From NCBI RefSeq assembly GCF_025770785.1, contig NZ_JANZLA010000004.1, forward strand, positions 1-64,000: DNA of 64,000 nucleotides, in the 5' to 3' direction. Below the pieces are notes generated by a model that was not told the DNA's origin, did no database searches, and saw only the letters and a program-made list of their open reading frames with translations. Source of the stretch: Cellulomonas sp. SG140. Its GTDB lineage: Bacteria; Actinomycetota; Actinomycetes; Actinomycetales; Cellulomonadaceae. This document shows, piece by piece, positions 10,264 through 19,655 of the stretch (position 1 is the first letter of the stretch; every line of letters begins with the position of its first letter). A program made the position numbers and the translations under genes.

Positions 10264-10299
10264 CAGAGGCTCCGGTTTCACGTGAAACCGGAGCCTCTG
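10264..10299. terminator. Perfect 36-bp palindrome containing parS, likely jag terminator
   Basis: Left arm 10264-10281 and right arm 10282-10299 are exact reverse complements (18+18 bp); the inner 14 bp are parS site 6 and the outer 11 bp on each side extend the symmetry. It lies 33 bases past the jag stop on the transcribed strand and is followed there by a short GTTTGGG stretch, so as RNA it would form a strong hairpin. It may serve both as terminator and as ParB site. Confidence 0.6.
10275..10288. promoter_or_regulatory. parS site 6
   Basis: Perfect core forming the centre of the 36-bp palindrome at 10264-10299. Confidence 0.95.
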
Positions 10300-10331
10300 T
10301 CTCCCGCCACCGACCGGCGGCCGAGACCGCG

Positions 10332-10850
10332 CTACGCGGGCCGCACCACCACGAACCGATTGGGCTCCTCGCCGTCGGAGTCGCTCATGAGCCCTGCGGC
10401 CGCCACGGCGTCGTGCACCACCTTCCGCTCGAAGGGATTCATGGGCTCCAGCGCCACCGGCGCCCCGCTCGCGTGAACCCGGCCGATGGCCTCCTCGGCG
10501 ATGGCGACGAGCTCAGCGCGTCGACCGGCCCGGTATCCCGCGATGTCCAGCATCAGCCGGCTGCGATCGCCGGTCTTCGTCTGGACGGCCAGCCGCGTGA
10601 GCTCCTGCAGCGCCTCGAGCACCTCTCCGTCCCGACCGACGAGCCGCCCGAGCGACCGGTCGGCACTGTCCTCGGCAACGATCTCGACTGCGGCTCGTCC
10701 GTGCTCCACGTCGATGTCGATGTCCCCACCGAGATCCGCGATGTCGAGCAGCTCCTCGAGGTAGTCGGCTGCGATCTCACCCTCTTCCTCGAGGCGCTTG
10801 ATCTGGTCGGCCCCGCCGGACACGTCGGGTGTGGTCGTCACGTCGTTCAT
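10332..10850 (-). CDS. jag: Jag/KhpB-like RNA-binding protein (KH plus R3H)
   Basis: 172-residue cytoplasmic RNA-binding protein. The KH-like segment includes SLGRLVGRDGEVLEALQELTRLAV, and the R3H end has LEPMNPFERKVVHDAV. The start is ATG 10850, with AGGAG a few bases upstream; the longer open frame to 11141 reads through the tail of yidC in another frame. The N-terminal Jag domain of Firmicutes is absent, as usual in actinobacteria. The gene follows yidC, the membrane insertase, and ends before a strong palindrome. Known roles of relatives are in small-RNA or mRNA binding and cell-wall growth control. Confidence 0.92.
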   Translation of the reverse strand: MNDVTTTPDVSGGADQIKRLEEEGEIAADYLEELLDIADLGGDIDIDVEHGRAAVEIVAEDSADRSLGRLVGRDGEVLEALQELTRLAVQTKTGDRSRLMLDIAGYRAGRRAELVAIAEEAIGRVHASGAPVALEPMNPFERKVVHDAVAAAGLMSDSDGEEPNRFVVVRPA

Positions 10851-10875
10851 GGTCTCCTGTGCTCCAGCCACGTCG

Positions 10876-12120
10876 TCACATCTCCGGACGGGACGTCGTC
10901 GACCCGCCGTCAGACTTCTTCTTCCGCACCGGCTTGGCCGCCGTGCCGCTCTCCGGCGCTGCGTCCGTGTCGCCCGCACCCGGAGCGGTCCGAGCGCTCG
11001 AGCTGCGCTTCTGCGGCTGCACCGCGCCATCGCCGGCATGCTTGGACGCCACCTTCGGCGCGCGCGCGACCTCGGCGGCCGAGTCCTCGGTGGACGGTGC
11101 GGCGCCGGACGCAGACGTGGTGGAAGCAGCCTGGGCCTCACCCGTCCCCGGACGAGACTTCGCCCGGTCCTTGCGCTTCGGCTGCTGACGCTGACCGCTC
11201 ACCCGCGGCTTCTCGTCCATCTCGAGCAACGGCGCCGTGTCCGCGGCGCCACCACCATGGTGGGCGGCTCGACGCGCCTGACGCTCCTTCAGCTGCGCCT
11301 CGGCCTGCGAGCCCGGGGCTGGCATCCGCCGGATCGTGTAGAACTGCTGGCCCATCGACCACAGGTTGGTGGTGGTCCAGTAGATCAGCACACCGATGGG
11401 GAAGTTCACGCCGGAGAACGCGAAGATCAGCGGCATCAGGTAGAGCAGCATCTTCTGCTGCTGAGCCATGGGCCCCTCGAGCGCGGCCTTCGGCATGTTC
11501 TTCATCGTCAGCTGACGCTGCGTGGTGAACGTGGTCAGTGACATCGCGACGATCAGGATGATCGTCACCACCTGCACGTGCGTGTTCCCAGCGGCGCGCA
11601 TGAACGTGCCGGACAGCGGCGCACCGAAGAGCGTCGCCGACTCGGCCTGCCGCGCGAGCTCCTGCGTCAGCGGGCCGATGTGCGTCTTGCCACCCGCGTA
11701 CTTGCCCTGCGACAGCAGCGTGAGGGAGTTCAGCACCCGGAACAGGGCGAAGAAGATCGGCGACTGGGCCAGGATCGGCAGGCACGACGAGAACGGGTTC
11801 GTGTTGTGCTTGCGGTACAGCTCCATCGTCTCGCGGCTCATCGCCTCGCGGGACGCCGGGTCCGTCTTGCCCTTGTACTTCTTCTGGATCGCCTGCATCT
11901 CCGGCTGGATCAGCTGCATCCCGCGGGACGCCTTGATCTGCCGCACGAACAGCGGGATCAGCGCGACGCGGATGACGATCACCAGGCCGACGATGGACAG
12001 CGTCCAGGCGGCGCCGCCGGCCTCCTGCAGACCGAGGGCGGTGAACAGCTTGTGGAACTGCACCATGATCCACGCGACCGCGACCATGATCGGCCACAGC
12101 AGACCGTCGAACCAGCTCAT
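10876..12120 (-). CDS. yidC: Membrane protein insertase YidC
   Basis: 414-residue Oxa1/YidC insertase for integration and folding of inner-membrane proteins. It starts with MSWFDGLLWPIM and has hydrophobic helices at about 7-30, 40-60, 125-145 and 185-275, including IRVALIPLFVRQIKASRGMQ, where the conserved hydrophilic-groove Arg sits. There is no large periplasmic P1 domain, as in Gram-positives. The C-terminal 140 residues are Ala/Lys/Ser-rich and basic, a likely ribosome-contact tail (VRKKKSDGG). It follows yidD by 20 bases and precedes jag by 25. Confidence 0.95.
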   Translation of the reverse strand: MSWFDGLLWPIMVAVAWIMVQFHKLFTALGLQEAGGAAWTLSIVGLVIVIRVALIPLFVRQIKASRGMQLIQPEMQAIQKKYKGKTDPASREAMSRETMELYRKHNTNPFSSCLPILAQSPIFFALFRVLNSLTLLSQGKYAGGKTHIGPLTQELARQAESATLFGAPLSGTFMRAAGNTHVQVVTIILIVAMSLTTFTTQRQLTMKNMPKAALEGPMAQQQKMLLYLMPLIFAFSGVNFPIGVLIYWTTTNLWSMGQQFYTIRRMPAPGSQAEAQLKERQARRAAHHGGGAADTAPLLEMDEKPRVSGQRQQPKRKDRAKSRPGTGEAQAASTTSASGAAPSTEDSAAEVARAPKVASKHAGDGAVQPQKRSSSARTAPGAGDTDAAPESGTAAKPVRKKKSDGGSTTSRPEM

Positions 12121-12140
12121 GCGGTGGGTCTCCTCGAGAC

Positions 12141-12464
12141 TCAGCGGGTGGCCGGGGCCACGTGATGGTGCCGGTGCACGGCACCGGGGGGAGGAACGTC
12201 GTCAACCCCGCCCGGGTTCCAGGGGTTGCACCGCAGCAGCCGGCGCGCGGCCAGCCAGCTGCCCCGCAGCGCCCCGTGACGCGTCACGGCGATGACGGCG
12301 TACTGGGAGCAGGACGGGTAGAACCGGCACGTCGGGGGACGCATCGGCGAGACGTAGAGCTGATACAGCCGCAGCGCACCGAGCAGCACAGCCCGGGGGA
12401 TGCCCACGACCAGCCGGGCCACCCGCGCAGGCGACCAGGGGACGCGCGAACCTGTGGTGGTCAT
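12141..12464 (-). CDS. yidD: Membrane protein insertion efficiency factor YidD
   Basis: 107-residue member of the YidD (DUF37) family, a small membrane-associated protein that assists YidC. The signature [14 protein letters not shown] carries the conserved cysteines, followed by CNPWNPGG. The ATG at 12464 overlaps the rnpA stop by four bases. A hydrophobic/amphipathic N-terminal helix (residues about 12-35) precedes the Cys motif. The order rpmH-rnpA-yidD-yidC-jag is the standard bacterial arrangement. Confidence 0.94.
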   Translation of the reverse strand: MTTTGSRVPWSPARVARLVVGIPRAVLLGALRLYQLYVSPMRPPTCRFYPSCSQYAVIAVTRHGALRGSWLAARRLLRCNPWNPGGVDDVPPPGAVHRHHHVAPATR

Positions 12465-12826
12465 GCCGCGGCTGCCCGACCAGCGCGGCGCACGGCCGTT
12501 CGGATCGCGCCGTCGAGGTCTGCCCCCAGCTGGGCGTACGGCAGCTGAGCCGACGGTGGTAGTGCCCGGACCACGACGCACGACCGTTGCGGCAGGACCT
12601 CGAGTCGAGCCCGCACCAGCTCACGCAGCCGCCGCTTGACCCGGTTGCGCGTCACCGCGTTGCCCACCGCCTTGGACACGACGAGACCGACCACCGGGCT
12701 CGCAGGCCCGAGGTCGGTCTCGAACGTCAGGTGGACCACCAACGACTCGCGCCCGCCACGCGCACCCCTTCGCACCGCCCGCTCGAAGTCCGCGGAACGG
12801 CGCATCCGGTGCGCTGCTGGCAGCAC
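12461..12826 (-). CDS. rnpA: Ribonuclease P protein component
   Basis: 121-residue basic protein that helps the RNase P RNA bind tRNA precursors. It starts [20 protein letters not shown] from GTG 12826, as in relatives, and has the RNR motif region [14 protein letters not shown]. The open frame continues upstream to 13126, but that part overlaps rpmH in another frame and is not conserved. It lies 11 bases after the rpmH stop, so the two share a transcript. Confidence 0.94.
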   Translation of the reverse strand: MLPAAHRMRRSADFERAVRRGARGGRESLVVHLTFETDLGPASPVVGLVVSKAVGNAVTRNRVKRRLRELVRARLEVLPQRSCVVVRALPPSAQLPYAQLGADLDGAIRTAVRRAGRAAAA

Positions 12827-12837
12827 CGGCGCAGCTG

Positions 12838-12975
12838 TCAGGCGGACAGCTCCGCGCGGCCCTTGCGGCGCCGTGCGGAGAGGATGGCGCGCCCGGCGCG
12901 GGTACGCATCCGCAGGCGGAAGCCGTGGGTCTTCGCACGACGCCGGTTGTTCGGCTGGAAGGTGCGCTTGGTCAC
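12838..12975 (-). CDS. rpmH: 50S ribosomal protein L34
   Basis: 45-residue, very basic ribosomal protein. It begins [20 protein letters not shown] and continues with the conserved [18 protein letters not shown], ending LSA. The start is GTG 12975, with GGAG eight bases upstream. It is the first gene of the leftward rnpA-yidDC group and is divergent from dnaA, a hallmark of origin regions. Confidence 0.97.
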   Translation of the reverse strand: MTKRTFQPNNRRRAKTHGFRLRMRTRAGRAILSARRRKGRAELSA

Positions 12976-13124
12976 GTCGGTCTCCAAAGGGCATTCGGCG
13001 CGCGTGCCACGCGCACCAGGTGGTGGTGCAGGTCCGGTGCCGGGCTGGACGGCTCCCTGGTGTCGCGCCACTGGTGCGCGATGGCGTCTGGGCGCGCCAG
13101 CAGGAGCCTTCAGAAGGCTGGACC

Positions 13125-13154
13125 ACGGTACGCCGGAGCCCGGAGAAGGGTCAA
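13125..13154 (-). promoter_or_regulatory. Candidate promoter of rpmH-rnpA group
   Basis: On the minus strand, TTGACC (13154-13149) and TACCGT (13130-13125) are separated by 18 bases, about 150 bases before the rpmH start. The match is good for a housekeeping sigma factor; it is read by eye only. Confidence 0.5.
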
Positions 13155-13348
13155 ATGGGCCGGGGTGCCCGGAGGCTCGGGCCTGGTCGTGTCCAGTCGA
13201 CACACCGACGACTCACCGACCTCACCCTTTCAGACACTCCCGCGACACCGGCGAACGGTTTAGCATCTGTCGTCGTCGCGCGGTCGAACGAGCCGCCGTC
13301 ATCGCCCCACGCACCCCTCGCGGCACCCCTCTGCGCTTCGCACACAGG

Positions 13349-13357
13349 TGTGGACAA
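13349..13357 (-). promoter_or_regulatory. DnaA box upstream of dnaA
   Basis: The minus strand reads TTGTCCACA, a consensus high-GC DnaA box, 65 bases before the dnaA start. It fits autoregulation of dnaA. The 446-base rpmH-dnaA interval also holds a TAGCAT -10-like element at 13261-13266 on the plus strand. Confidence 0.6.
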
Positions 13358-13421
13358 CCGTGTGGACGGTGGCGCGCGTGCCAGACTCGGCGACCTTGGC
13401 GATCGAGTACGAGGGCGGGAC

Positions 13422-14918
13422 GTGACACAGGACGACGAGCTGGCCGCAGTGTGGGGTCACGTGGTCGCGAACCTCGAGCAGAGCCCCGACATCACGCCCC
13501 GTCAGCTCGCGTTCGTCCGCCTCGCCCGTCCGCTCGCCCTGGTCGACGGCACCCTCCTCCTCGCTGTCGGCAACGAGCTGACCAAGGAGTATCTCGAGAC
13601 CCGGGTGCGGTCCGAGGTGACCGACGCCCTCCGCGAGTCCCTCCAGCGCGAGGCACGGTTCGCCATCACGGTCGACCCGTCCGTGGAGCAGAGCGCCTCG
13701 GGCTCCGGCGACGGGCTCACCTCCGTCGGTGCGGTGACGGGGGTGGGCACCACCACCTCCCTCACGCCGGATGCGCTCGGTCCCGACGGCGCCGCGCGGC
13801 CACCGCTGACCGTCGTACCGCCGACCCCGACGCCCTCGTCGGACGACCTGCCCTCGGCGGCGCACCGCCGACCGCCGGTAGAGCACGCGCGGCTGAACCC
13901 GAAGTACCTGTTCGAGACCTTCGTCATCGGGTCGTCCAACCGGTTCGCGCACGCCGCCGCCGTCGCAGTCGCCGAGGCGCCGGCCAAGGCCTACAACCCG
14001 CTGTTCATCTACGGCGGCTCGGGCCTGGGCAAGACGCACCTGCTGCACGCCATCGGTCACTACGCGCAGAACCTCTACCCGGCGATCCGGGTGCGCTACG
14101 TGAACTCGGAGGAGTTCACCAACGACTTCATCAACTCGATCTCCGAGGGCAAGGCGGGCGCCTTCCAGCGCCGCTACCGGGAAGTCGACGTGCTCCTCGT
14201 CGACGACATCCAGTTCCTGCAGGGCAAGGAACAGACGATGGAGGAGTTCTTCCACACGTTCAACACCCTGCACAACGCGAACAAGCAGGTGGTGCTGACC
14301 TCCGACCTGCCGCCGAAGCAGCTCAACGGCTTCGAGGACCGCATGCGGTCCCGCTTCGAGTGGGGCCTGATCACCGACGTCCAGCCCCCGGACCTCGAGA
14401 CGCGCATCGCGATCCTCCGCAAGAAGGCCGGGTCGGAGCGCCTCCTCGCGCCCGACGACGTGCTCGAGTACATCGCCTCGAAGATCTCCAGCAACATCCG
14501 TGAGCTCGAGGGCGCACTCATCCGCGTCACGGCGTTCGCCAACCTGAACCGTCAGCCCGTCGACCTCACCGTCGCGGAGATCGTCCTCAAGGACCTGATC
14601 ACGGACGACGACTCCGCGGAGATCACCGCCACCGCGGTGATCGGCCAGACGGCCGCCTACTTCGGGCTGACCATCGAGGACATCTGCGGCTCCAGCCGCT
14701 CCCGTGTGCTCGTCACCGCGCGGCAGATCGCGATGTACCTCTGCCGCGAGCTGACCGACCTCTCCCTGCCGAAGATCGGCCAGGCGTTCGGCGGCCGCGA
14801 CCACACGACAGTCATGCACGCCAACCGCAAGATCCGCGAGCTGATGGCTGAGCGCCGGTCGATCTACAACCAGGTGACCGAGCTCACCAACCGCATCAAG
14901 CAGCAGAACCGGGGCTGA
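13422..14918 (+). CDS. dnaA: Chromosomal replication initiator DnaA
   Basis: 498-residue AAA+ initiator that binds DnaA boxes and opens oriC. Domain I is at about 1-80, followed by a variable Pro/Ser linker (80-155). The AAA+ core begins [19 protein letters not shown] and has Walker [10 protein letters not shown] (198-206) and Walker [10 protein letters not shown] (257-265). Domain IV ends with the DNA-binding signature [15 protein letters not shown]. The GTG at 13422 is chosen because GAGG lies seven bases upstream and the sequence begins like relatives ([10 protein letters not shown]); the open frame extends to 12636 without conservation. A DnaA box precedes it. Confidence 0.97.
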   Translation: MTQDDELAAVWGHVVANLEQSPDITPRQLAFVRLARPLALVDGTLLLAVGNELTKEYLETRVRSEVTDALRESLQREARFAITVDPSVEQSASGSGDGLTSVGAVTGVGTTTSLTPDALGPDGAARPPLTVVPPTPTPSSDDLPSAAHRRPPVEHARLNPKYLFETFVIGSSNRFAHAAAVAVAEAPAKAYNPLFIYGGSGLGKTHLLHAIGHYAQNLYPAIRVRYVNSEEFTNDFINSISEGKAGAFQRRYREVDVLLVDDIQFLQGKEQTMEEFFHTFNTLHNANKQVVLTSDLPPKQLNGFEDRMRSRFEWGLITDVQPPDLETRIAILRKKAGSERLLAPDDVLEYIASKISSNIRELEGALIRVTAFANLNRQPVDLTVAEIVLKDLITDDDSAEITATAVIGQTAAYFGLTIEDICGSSRSRVLVTARQIAMYLCRELTDLSLPKIGQAFGGRDHTTVMHANRKIRELMAERRSIYNQVTELTNRIKQQNRG

Positions 14919-15675
14919 CGGGACGATCGTCCCCTCCGTTGTCCACAGGGTTGAGCCCAGGCTGGGGATAACCCTCGAGGGCCGCAGGGAAGCCTCGCCC
15001 CCCGCCGAGCGTGATCACGCCGACCGGACCCCAACACTGCGCTGACCTGCGAAGACGTTCCCTCCTTCCCACACTGCGCGACTTTCGTACAGGCTCCCCG
15101 GGTGCGAGCAGTCGCCCGACGGGGCGCGCCGCGGACCCGGCCCGACAACCTTCATCCACTCCCTGAAACTTGCATGGGACGAATCGTCAACACCTGTGTA
15201 CACAGCTGTGGATGACGGTGGATGAGCTGCCGAATCATGTGGACCGAATCAGACACGGCTGTGCGTCGACGTGGACGACGAATCACACGTCCACCGGCGT
15301 CCCCGCCGCGCACCGGTCACCCACAGGTGGCGTCCACACGCCGACGTGGCATCCGACCTGCGACGGAACCACTTCGTCCACATCGCCCACAGGTGCGATG
15401 ACGATGACGACACTTCTTGTCATCCAGATCCGGTGCACACCAACGTCTGACACGCACCGCACCGACACCTGCCGACCCGCCCTTGAACGGCCCCCGCCGG
15501 CCGAGCCGCCCACACCCCCGGCGTCCCTCCGTCGGGACCGGGGCGCCTCCTGTCGGGCCGACGGCCGTCGCGTAGTGTTCCGCTCAACCCGTGCCCCACC
15601 CCGACCGATGCACCGGCATGGTCGCGGGCCCACCGCGCACAGGGTGGTACGAGGTCCGACGACGAGGAGTGGCGC
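14919..15675. other. oriC: Origin of replication (oriC) between dnaA and dnaN
   Basis: 757 bases without a gene. A consensus box TTGTCCACA is at 14939-14947, and an inverted near-consensus box (TTATCCCCA on the minus strand) at 14963-14971. Further one- or two-mismatch boxes are TCATCCACA (minus, 15208-15216), TCACCCACA (15317-15325), TCGTCCACA (15374-15382) and TCGCCCACA (15383-15391). The stretch from about 15160 to 15430 is less GC-rich than the surroundings and may hold the unwinding element. A TAGTGT -10-like element at 15573-15578 may belong to dnaN. This is the usual oriC position in actinobacteria. Confidence 0.88.
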
Positions 15676-16806
15676 ATGAGGTTCCGGGTCGACCGTGACG
15701 TCCTGGCGGACGCGGTGACGTGGACCGCGCGGAGCCTGCCGACCCGCCCTCCGGTCCCGGTCCTCGCCGGGGTTCGCATCGAGGCGGACACCACCGGCAC
15801 GCTGCAGCTGTCGAGCTTCGACTACGAGGTGTCGGCGCGCTCCCAGATCCCCGCCGACGTCACCGAGCCGGGCACGGTGCTGGTCTCCGGCCGGCTGCTC
15901 GCCGAGATCTCCCGCGCGCTGCCGGCCAAGCCGGTCGACGTCGTGCTCGATGGCACGAAGGTGCAGGTCACGTGCGGTGCGAGCCGCTTCACCCTGCTCA
16001 CGATGCCGGTCGAGGACTACCCGACGCTGCCCGCGATGCCCCCCGTCGCCGGTGTCGTCGACGGCGAGGAGCTGACCCACGCCGTCGCCCAGGTGTCCGT
16101 CGCGGCGAGCCGTGACGACACGTTGCCGCTGCTCACGGGCGTGCGCATGGAGATCGACGGGGAGAAGGTCACGCTGCTCGCGACCGACCGCTACCGCCTC
16201 GCGCTGCGCGAGCTGTCGTGGAAGCCGGCGTCGCCGGGGTACTCGAGCGTCGCCCTGGTCCGGGCCCGCACCCTGTCCGACGCCGCGAAGTCCCTCGGTG
16301 GGTCCGGATCCGTCACCGTTGCGCTCTCGACAGGCGGTGGCGTCGACCTGATCGGCTTCGAGGCGGGTGGCCGGCACAGCACCTCCCTGCTGGTGGACGG
16401 CGACTACCCCGCCGTCCGCCGACTGTTCCCGGACGAGACGCCGATCCACGCCGTCATCGACAAGCCGGCGCTGACCGAGGCCGCGAAGCGCGTCGCGCTG
16501 GTCGCCGAGCGCAACACCCCGATCCGGCTGAGCTTCACCGACGGTCAGGTGGTGCTCGAGGCAGGTCAGGGCGACGACGCGCAGGCGTCCGAGGCGCTCG
16601 AGGCGGTGCTGGTGGGCGAGCCGATCTCGGTGGCGTTCAACCCGCAGTTCCTGCTCGACGGCCTGGGCGCGCTGGACTCCCCGTTCGTCCGGCTGTCGTT
16701 CACGCACCCGAACAAGCCGGTCGAGTTCACCGGGCAGGCGGAGCTGAACGGCGAGGACTCCCAGGCCTACCGCTACCTGCTGGTCCCGATCCGCTTCGCC
16801 GGCTGA
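15676..16806 (+). CDS. dnaN: DNA polymerase III sliding clamp, beta subunit
   Basis: 376-residue ring-forming processivity factor. It begins MRFRVDRDVLADAVTWTARSLPTRPPVPVL and has the three repeated beta-clamp domains of about 120 residues each, ending with the conserved LLVPIRFAG. The ATG at 15676 is preceded by GAGGAG. It follows oriC directly. Length and ends are normal. Confidence 0.97.
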   Translation: MRFRVDRDVLADAVTWTARSLPTRPPVPVLAGVRIEADTTGTLQLSSFDYEVSARSQIPADVTEPGTVLVSGRLLAEISRALPAKPVDVVLDGTKVQVTCGASRFTLLTMPVEDYPTLPAMPPVAGVVDGEELTHAVAQVSVAASRDDTLPLLTGVRMEIDGEKVTLLATDRYRLALRELSWKPASPGYSSVALVRARTLSDAAKSLGGSGSVTVALSTGGGVDLIGFEAGGRHSTSLLVDGDYPAVRRLFPDETPIHAVIDKPALTEAAKRVALVAERNTPIRLSFTDGQVVLEAGQGDDAQASEALEAVLVGEPISVAFNPQFLLDGLGALDSPFVRLSFTHPNKPVEFTGQAELNGEDSQAYRYLLVPIRFAG

Positions 16807-16849
16807 CCGGCGTCTGCACCTGCACCGCGCGTAGGGCACAGTGGGGCCC

Positions 16850-17779
16850 ATGCATATCGGGTTGGTGGGTCTGGGCAAGATGGGTGCCAACATGCGCGAG
16901 CGCCTGCGGCGCGGCGGCGTGGAGGTCACGGGGTACGACCGCAACCAGGACGTCAGCGACGTCCCGTCGCTGGAGGCGCTGGTCCAGGCGCTGCCGGCCG
17001 GCGAGCGGCTCGTCTGGGTGATGGTGCCGAGCGGGCCGATCACCGACGCGGTGGTGCACCAGCTCGCCGACCTGCTGACCGAGGGCGACGCCGTCATCGA
17101 CGGCGGCAACTCGTACTACCAGGACGACAAGCCGCACGCCGACCTGCTCGCCGAACGCGGCATCGGGTTCCTCGACGCCGGCGTCTCCGGTGGTGTGTGG
17201 GGACTCGAGAACGGCTACGGCCTGATGGTTGGTGGCGACCCCGAGCTCGTCGCCCGCGCGATGCCCGTGTTCGACGCCCTGCGACCCGAGGGCCCGCGCG
17301 CCGAGAGCTTCGTGCACGCCGGTGCGGTGGGCGCGGGGCACTTCTCGAAGATGGTGCACAACGGCGTCGAGTACGGCCTGATGCAGGCGTACGCCGAGGG
17401 GTACGAGCTGCTCGCGGCGAAGGACCTGGTCACGGACGTGCACGGCACCGTCAAGGCCTGGACCCGCGGCACCGTCGTGCGGTCCTGGCTGCTCGACCTG
17501 CTGGTGCAGGCACTGGAGCAGGACCCGGGGCTCGCGCAGATCGACGACTGGGTCGAGGACTCCGGTGAGGGCCGGTGGACCGTCGACGAGGCGATCGAGC
17601 TCGCTGTGCCGGCCCCCGTGATCGCCGCGTCGCTGTTCGCACGGTTCGCCTCGCGGCAGGAGGAGTCGCCGGCGCTCAAGGCCGTCGCCGCCCTGCGCCA
17701 GCAGTTCGGCGGCCACGCCGTCCGCGCCGCCGGTGCCGACACCGTCACGCCGACGGCACCGCCCTCGTCCGAGGCCTGA
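16850..17779 (+). CDS. gnd: 6-phosphogluconate dehydrogenase, decarboxylating (short, probably NAD-dependent type)
   Basis: 309-residue oxidoreductase converting 6-phosphogluconate to ribulose 5-phosphate and CO2. The nucleotide-binding MHIGLVGLGKMGANM is at the extreme N-terminus, followed by VIDGGNSYYQDD and the substrate/catalytic segment FLDAGVSGGVWGLENGYGLMVGG, with the lysine in HFSKMVHNGVEYG. It is much shorter than the 470-residue NADP enzymes and matches the GndA/YqeC-type short form. ATG 16850 is preferred over the GTG at 16841. It lies between dnaN and recF, as in most actinobacteria; recF starts on the next base after its stop. Confidence 0.93.
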   Translation: MHIGLVGLGKMGANMRERLRRGGVEVTGYDRNQDVSDVPSLEALVQALPAGERLVWVMVPSGPITDAVVHQLADLLTEGDAVIDGGNSYYQDDKPHADLLAERGIGFLDAGVSGGVWGLENGYGLMVGGDPELVARAMPVFDALRPEGPRAESFVHAGAVGAGHFSKMVHNGVEYGLMQAYAEGYELLAAKDLVTDVHGTVKAWTRGTVVRSWLLDLLVQALEQDPGLAQIDDWVEDSGEGRWTVDEAIELAVPAPVIAASLFARFASRQEESPALKAVAALRQQFGGHAVRAAGADTVTPTAPPSSEA

Positions 17780-19018
17780 GTGTTCGTCTCGCACCTGTCG
17801 CTGACCGACTTCCGCTCCTACGCCACCGTCGAGCTGCCGCTCGAGCCCGGTGTGACGGCGCTGGTCGGGCCCAACGGTCAGGGCAAGACGAACCTGGTCG
17901 AGGCGATCGGCTACGTCGCGACGCTGTCCAGCCACCGGGTGCCGACGGATGCCGCACTCGTCCGGTCCGGCGCACAGCGCGCCGTGGTGCGGACGCGCGT
18001 GGTACGCGACGGCCGGGCCACCACCGTCGAGCTCGAGATCACTCCCGGTCGCGCGAACCGCGCACGGGTCAACGGCGGCTCGCCGGTCCGGGCACGGGAC
18101 GTGCTCGGCATCCTGCGCACCGTTCAGTTCGCCCCGGAGGACCTGTCGCTGGTCAAGGGCGACCCCGACGGTCGCCGCCGGTTCCTCGACGAGCTGCTGG
18201 TCCAGCTGAGCCCCCGGATGGCGGCGGTGGTCGCGGAGTACGAGCGGGTGCTGCGGCAACGGTCCGCGCTGCTGAAGTCCGCCGGTGCCGCGCTGCGCTC
18301 GTCCCGCGGGGCCGACCTGCGGACGCTGGACGTGTGGGACGGGAAGCTCGCCGAGACGGGCGCACGGATCACGGTGGCGCGCCGGCGGCTGGTGGCCGCC
18401 CTCGCCGGCCCGGTCGCGGCGGCGTACGAGCAGGTCAGCGCGGGACAGGGTGCCGCGCGGATCGTCTACCGCTCGTCGCTGCAGAGCCTCGCGTCGTCCG
18501 GCGCCCCGGACCGGTCCTCGGCGGAGACCGCAGACCCGAGCGGAGCCGACGGGCAGCAGTCCGGCCAGCCGGCGCAGGCGCACCTCGTCGAGGCGCAGCT
18601 GCTCGAGGCGATGGGCCGGCTGCGCAGCAAGGAGATCGAGCGCGGCGTCAGCCTGGTCGGACCGCACCGCGACGAGCTGGTGCTGACCCTCGGCGAGCTG
18701 CCGGCCAAGGGCTACGCGAGCCACGGCGAGTCGTGGTCGTTCGCGCTCGCCCTGCGGCTGGGGTCGGCCTCGTTGCTGCGCACGGGCATCCACGACGACG
18801 AGGGCTGGTCGGCGGACTGGGGTCCGGACGGCGACCCGGTGCTGGTGCTGGACGACGTGTTCGCCGAGCTCGACGCGCGCCGCCGTGACCGTCTCGCGCA
18901 GCTCGTCGCCCCCGCCGGTCAGGTGCTGATCACCGCCGCGGTCCCCGGCGACGTGCCCGAGGCGCTGTCCGGGGGGCGGGTCGACGTGATGGGTGGCGAG
19001 GTCGCCCGTGTCCTCTGA
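17780..19018 (+). CDS. recF: DNA replication and repair protein RecF
   Basis: 412-residue SMC-like ATPase that loads RecA at single-strand gaps. It begins with [18 protein letters not shown] and carries Walker [16 protein letters not shown] near residue 35. Its C-terminal part has the Walker [18 protein letters not shown], where D and E are catalytic. The GTG start is the first base after the gnd stop, so translation is coupled. A low-complexity insert ([20 protein letters not shown]) near 235-260 is lineage specific. Confidence 0.95.
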   Translation: MFVSHLSLTDFRSYATVELPLEPGVTALVGPNGQGKTNLVEAIGYVATLSSHRVPTDAALVRSGAQRAVVRTRVVRDGRATTVELEITPGRANRARVNGGSPVRARDVLGILRTVQFAPEDLSLVKGDPDGRRRFLDELLVQLSPRMAAVVAEYERVLRQRSALLKSAGAALRSSRGADLRTLDVWDGKLAETGARITVARRRLVAALAGPVAAAYEQVSAGQGAARIVYRSSLQSLASSGAPDRSSAETADPSGADGQQSGQPAQAHLVEAQLLEAMGRLRSKEIERGVSLVGPHRDELVLTLGELPAKGYASHGESWSFALALRLGSASLLRTGIHDDEGWSADWGPDGDPVLVLDDVFAELDARRRDRLAQLVAPAGQVLITAAVPGDVPEALSGGRVDVMGGEVARVL

Positions 19019-19655
19019 CACGTCTGACCGGGACGGTCCGTCCCCACGGCGCCGGACGGTGGCACCGTCCCAGGCGACCGGCCGACGCCGACCGGCCGCC
19101 GGCGAGCCGCGGCCTACGGCATCCGCACCGTCCGACACGGCACTCGACGCACCCGCGACCTGGACGCCGACCCCTCCGGCCGAGGTCGCCCGTCGCGCGC
19201 TGGCCCGGGCCGTCCAGGCCGCTCGCTCCCGCGGTGTCCGCCCAGGTCAGCGGTCTCGTGCCCCGTTGATCGCACCGCCCACCGCCGCCGGCCCGGACGG
19301 CCGTGACCCCCAGCCGCTCGGCCGCATCGTCGGCCGGCTGGTCAACGAGCACGGCTGGCAGGGCGGGCTGGTCGCCGGTCAGCTGCAGAACCGGTGGGCC
19401 GAGCTGGTCGGGCCGATGGTCGCCGAGAACCTGCGGTTCGTGTCGTTCGAGGCCGGGCTGCTCGTCGCGCAGGCGTCGTCGACGTCCTGGCGCACCCAGC
19501 TGGTGGGCATGGAGCAGGAGCTGCTCCGGGCCTTCGCCGCACGGCTCGGCGAGGACGTCGTGCTCGAGGTCCGGGTGCTCGGTCCCAGCACGCCGACGTT
19601 CAACCGGGGCCCGCGCACGGTGCGGGGCCGGGGCGCACGCGACACCTGGGGCTGA
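19008..19655 (+). CDS. DUF721/DciA-like protein
   Basis: 215-residue protein whose C-terminal 110 residues form a DciA/DUF721 domain ([38 protein letters not shown]...). Some DciA proteins interact with the replicative helicase DnaB and help load it; the mycobacterial homologue is also between recF and gyrB. The N-terminal 95 residues are Pro/Ala/Arg-rich and disordered. GTG 19008 has GAGG six bases upstream and overlaps the recF stop by 11 bases; GTG 18993 is possible. The helicase-loading role here is inferred from family and location. Confidence 0.85.
   Translation: MSSDTSDRDGPSPRRRTVAPSQATGRRRPAAGEPRPTASAPSDTALDAPATWTPTPPAEVARRALARAVQAARSRGVRPGQRSRAPLIAPPTAAGPDGRDPQPLGRIVGRLVNEHGWQGGLVAGQLQNRWAELVGPMVAENLRFVSFEAGLLVAQASSTSWRTQLVGMEQELLRAFAARLGEDVVLEVRVLGPSTPTFNRGPRTVRGRGARDTWG

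Larger units (their letters stand above)
8873..10331. other. Gene-poor centromeric region between rsmG and jag
   Basis: About 1.46 kb in which no open frame has a convincing start, ribosome site or recognisable product; the long frames here are Arg/Pro/Ala-rich on both strands, as expected of non-coding high-GC DNA. It carries four of the six parS sites and a 36-bp palindrome. In most actinobacteria rsmG and jag are adjacent, so this spacer is unusually long. Confidence 0.7.

Noticed and set aside
8873-10331. Several overlapping open frames of 100-450 codons on both strands between rsmG and jag
   Set aside because: They are Arg/Pro/Ala-rich, lack ribosome sites and recognisable domains, and occur in all frames as expected of GC-rich non-coding DNA.
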